Shown here: positions 63,047-64,000 of the stretch, piece after piece | Layout: each line of letters opens with the position of its first letter | Position numbering within the stretch: the first letter of the stretch is position 1 | Position numbers and translations under genes: made by a program | Assembly (NCBI RefSeq): GCF_000968175.1 | Contig: NZ_FO704551.1 | Location: forward strand, 1,922,001 to 1,986,000 | Direction of reading: 5' to 3' | Source of the DNA: Xenorhabdus poinarii G6 | Lineage (GTDB): Bacteria; Pseudomonadota; Gammaproteobacteria; Enterobacterales; Enterobacteriaceae | DNA: 64,000 nucleotides | The notes under the pieces: model-generated | The model's input: only the letters and a program-made list of their open reading frames with translations | What the model was told of the DNA's origin: nothing | Databases searched by the model: none

Positions 63047-64000
63047 ATGAGTGACAATATTCTTTCACAAGCAGAGATTGATGCTTTGCTCAATGGTGAC
63101 AGTACCTCTGCGGATGACGTTGAACAAACTGCGTCTGGAGAAAATGAGGTTCGCCCATACGATCCCAATACACAACGCCGTGTTGTACGCGAACGTTTGC
63201 AGTCACTGGAAATCATCAATGAACGTTTTGCCCGCCAATTCAGAATGGGGCTGTTTAACATGCTACGCCGGAGCCCGGATATTACGGTCGGCGCCATCAA
63301 AGTTCAGCCCTACCACGAATTTGCCCGCAATCTGGCTGTACCGACTAACCTCAATCTGGTTCACCTAAAACCTTTGAGAGGGGTCGCGCTATTTGCTTTT
63401 GAACCTAGCCTGGTTTATATCGCTGTGGATAACCTGTTCGGTGGGGATGGGCGTTTTCCAACCAAAGTGGAAGGCCGTGAATTCACCTATACCGAACAGC
63501 GTATCATTAACCGGATGCTGAAACTGGCGCTGGATGCCTATCGCGACTCATGGGATTCCATTTTTAAACTTGAAGTGGAATATGTGCGTTCTGAAACACA
63601 AATAAAGTTCACTAATATCACCACGTCACCCAATGATATTGTCGTGACGACCCCGTTTCAGGTCGAAATCGGCGCCTTAACCGGGGAATTCAATATTTGT
63701 ATTCCCTTCGCCATGATTGAACCCCTGCGTGAACGTCTGACCAATCCCCCGGTGGAAAATGTGCGTCAGGAAGATAGCCAGTGGCGTGAAAGTCTGGTGA
63801 AACAAGTTCAACACTCAGAATTAGAGCTGGTGGCGAACTTCGTTGATATTCCGCTGCGATTGTCAAAGATCCTGGAACTGAAAAAAGGCGATATCTTGCC
63901 GATTGAAAAACCTGAACGCCTGATCGTTCACGTTGATGGTGTGCCGGTGCTCACCAGTCAATATGGAACACTGAACGGGCAATATGCCCTGCGTGTTGAA
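63047..64000 (+). CDS. fliM: Flagellar motor switch protein FliM, 3' end off window
   Basis: The frame is open from an ATG 5 bases after fliL to the right edge: 318 codons out of about 334. The CheY-binding amino end is SDNILSQAEIDALLNGDS, the FliG-binding GGxG-like motif is in VDNLFGGDGRFPTK, and the carboxyl FliN-like domain begins near VEVPLRLSKILELKKGD-type sequence (here FVDIPLRLSKILELKKGDILPI). Phospho-CheY binding to it reverses rotation. Confidence 0.96.
   Translation, partial: MSDNILSQAEIDALLNGDSTSADDVEQTASGENEVRPYDPNTQRRVVRERLQSLEIINERFARQFRMGLFNMLRRSPDITVGAIKVQPYHEFARNLAVPTNLNLVHLKPLRGVALFAFEPSLVYIAVDNLFGGDGRFPTKVEGREFTYTEQRIINRMLKLALDAYRDSWDSIFKLEVEYVRSETQIKFTNITTSPNDIVVTTPFQVEIGALTGEFNICIPFAMIEPLRERLTNPPVENVRQEDSQWRESLVKQVQHSELELVANFVDIPLRLSKILELKKGDILPIEKPERLIVHVDGVPVLTSQYGTLNGQYALRVE

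Overview
The window is chromosomal DNA of an entomopathogenic enterobacterium of the Morganellaceae, most likely Xenorhabdus (Photorhabdus is second choice). The basis is the enterobacterial flagellar order fliZ-fliA / fliC / fliD-fliS-fliT / fliE / fliF-M, the uvrY-uvrC-pgsA-tRNA(Gly-Cys-Leu) block, the putP/putA pair and many IS- and prophage-derived remnants. No database search was possible; family names come from motifs and remembered family consensus.

Layout. (1) 1-4.4 kb is a decayed patch: the tail of an IS5-type transposase, a frameshifted SbnA-like PLP enzyme gene, an IS1 fragment, an intact MATE exporter, a small membrane ORF, and an acetyltransferase gene joined to an enoyl-CoA hydratase remnant. 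(2) 4.4-14.55 kb is an old prophage-like remnant: iteron-like repeats, an orphan colicin-type immunity-like gene, an OB-fold protein, an IS481 element, a secreted Cys-rich mini-protein, a lambdoid-style lysis cassette whose muralytic gene has an amber stop, a Tad2-like gene in the classic moron slot between Q and holin, Q truncated by an IS630 element, and a broken D5-type primase. (3) 14.56-34.28 kb is a second integrated element flanked by 69-bp near-identical repeats that carry the tRNA-Leu terminator. Its left half is a capsid/terminase satellite block (TerL, TerS, HNH, protease, major capsid, no portal seen) with a two-gene membrane cargo module. Its right half is the replication and modification block of a different phage (DUF2800, DUF2815, Nmad5, broken PolA, VRR-NUC, C5 methyltransferase, SNF2-like helicase, integrase). 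The halves meet at about 23,265, where two truncated genes face each other.

(4) 34.28-47.7 kb is core genome: tRNA-Leu, -Cys, -Gly, pgsA, uvrC, uvrY, a GFA-family protein with a membrane partner, a lipoprotein, cycA, putP and putA. GTTGCA words in the put control region fit PutA autoregulation. (5) 47.7-64 kb is the flagellar regulon: sigma-28 and FliZ, flagellin, cap and its chaperones, then the MS-ring, switch and export genes through the start of fliM. Sigma-28 promoters are legible before fliC and fliD. This core block is interrupted by an Ail-like outer-membrane protein and by a second copy of the Tad2-like gene, whose upstream region is nearly the same as that of the prophage copy.

The most interesting candidates are the overlapping YafU-like / DUF1240-like pair in the satellite cargo slot (20.96-22.32 kb), the duplicated Tad2-like genes with conserved upstream regions, the secreted 4-Cys mini-protein, and several unexplained repeat structures in 4.6-6.7 kb.
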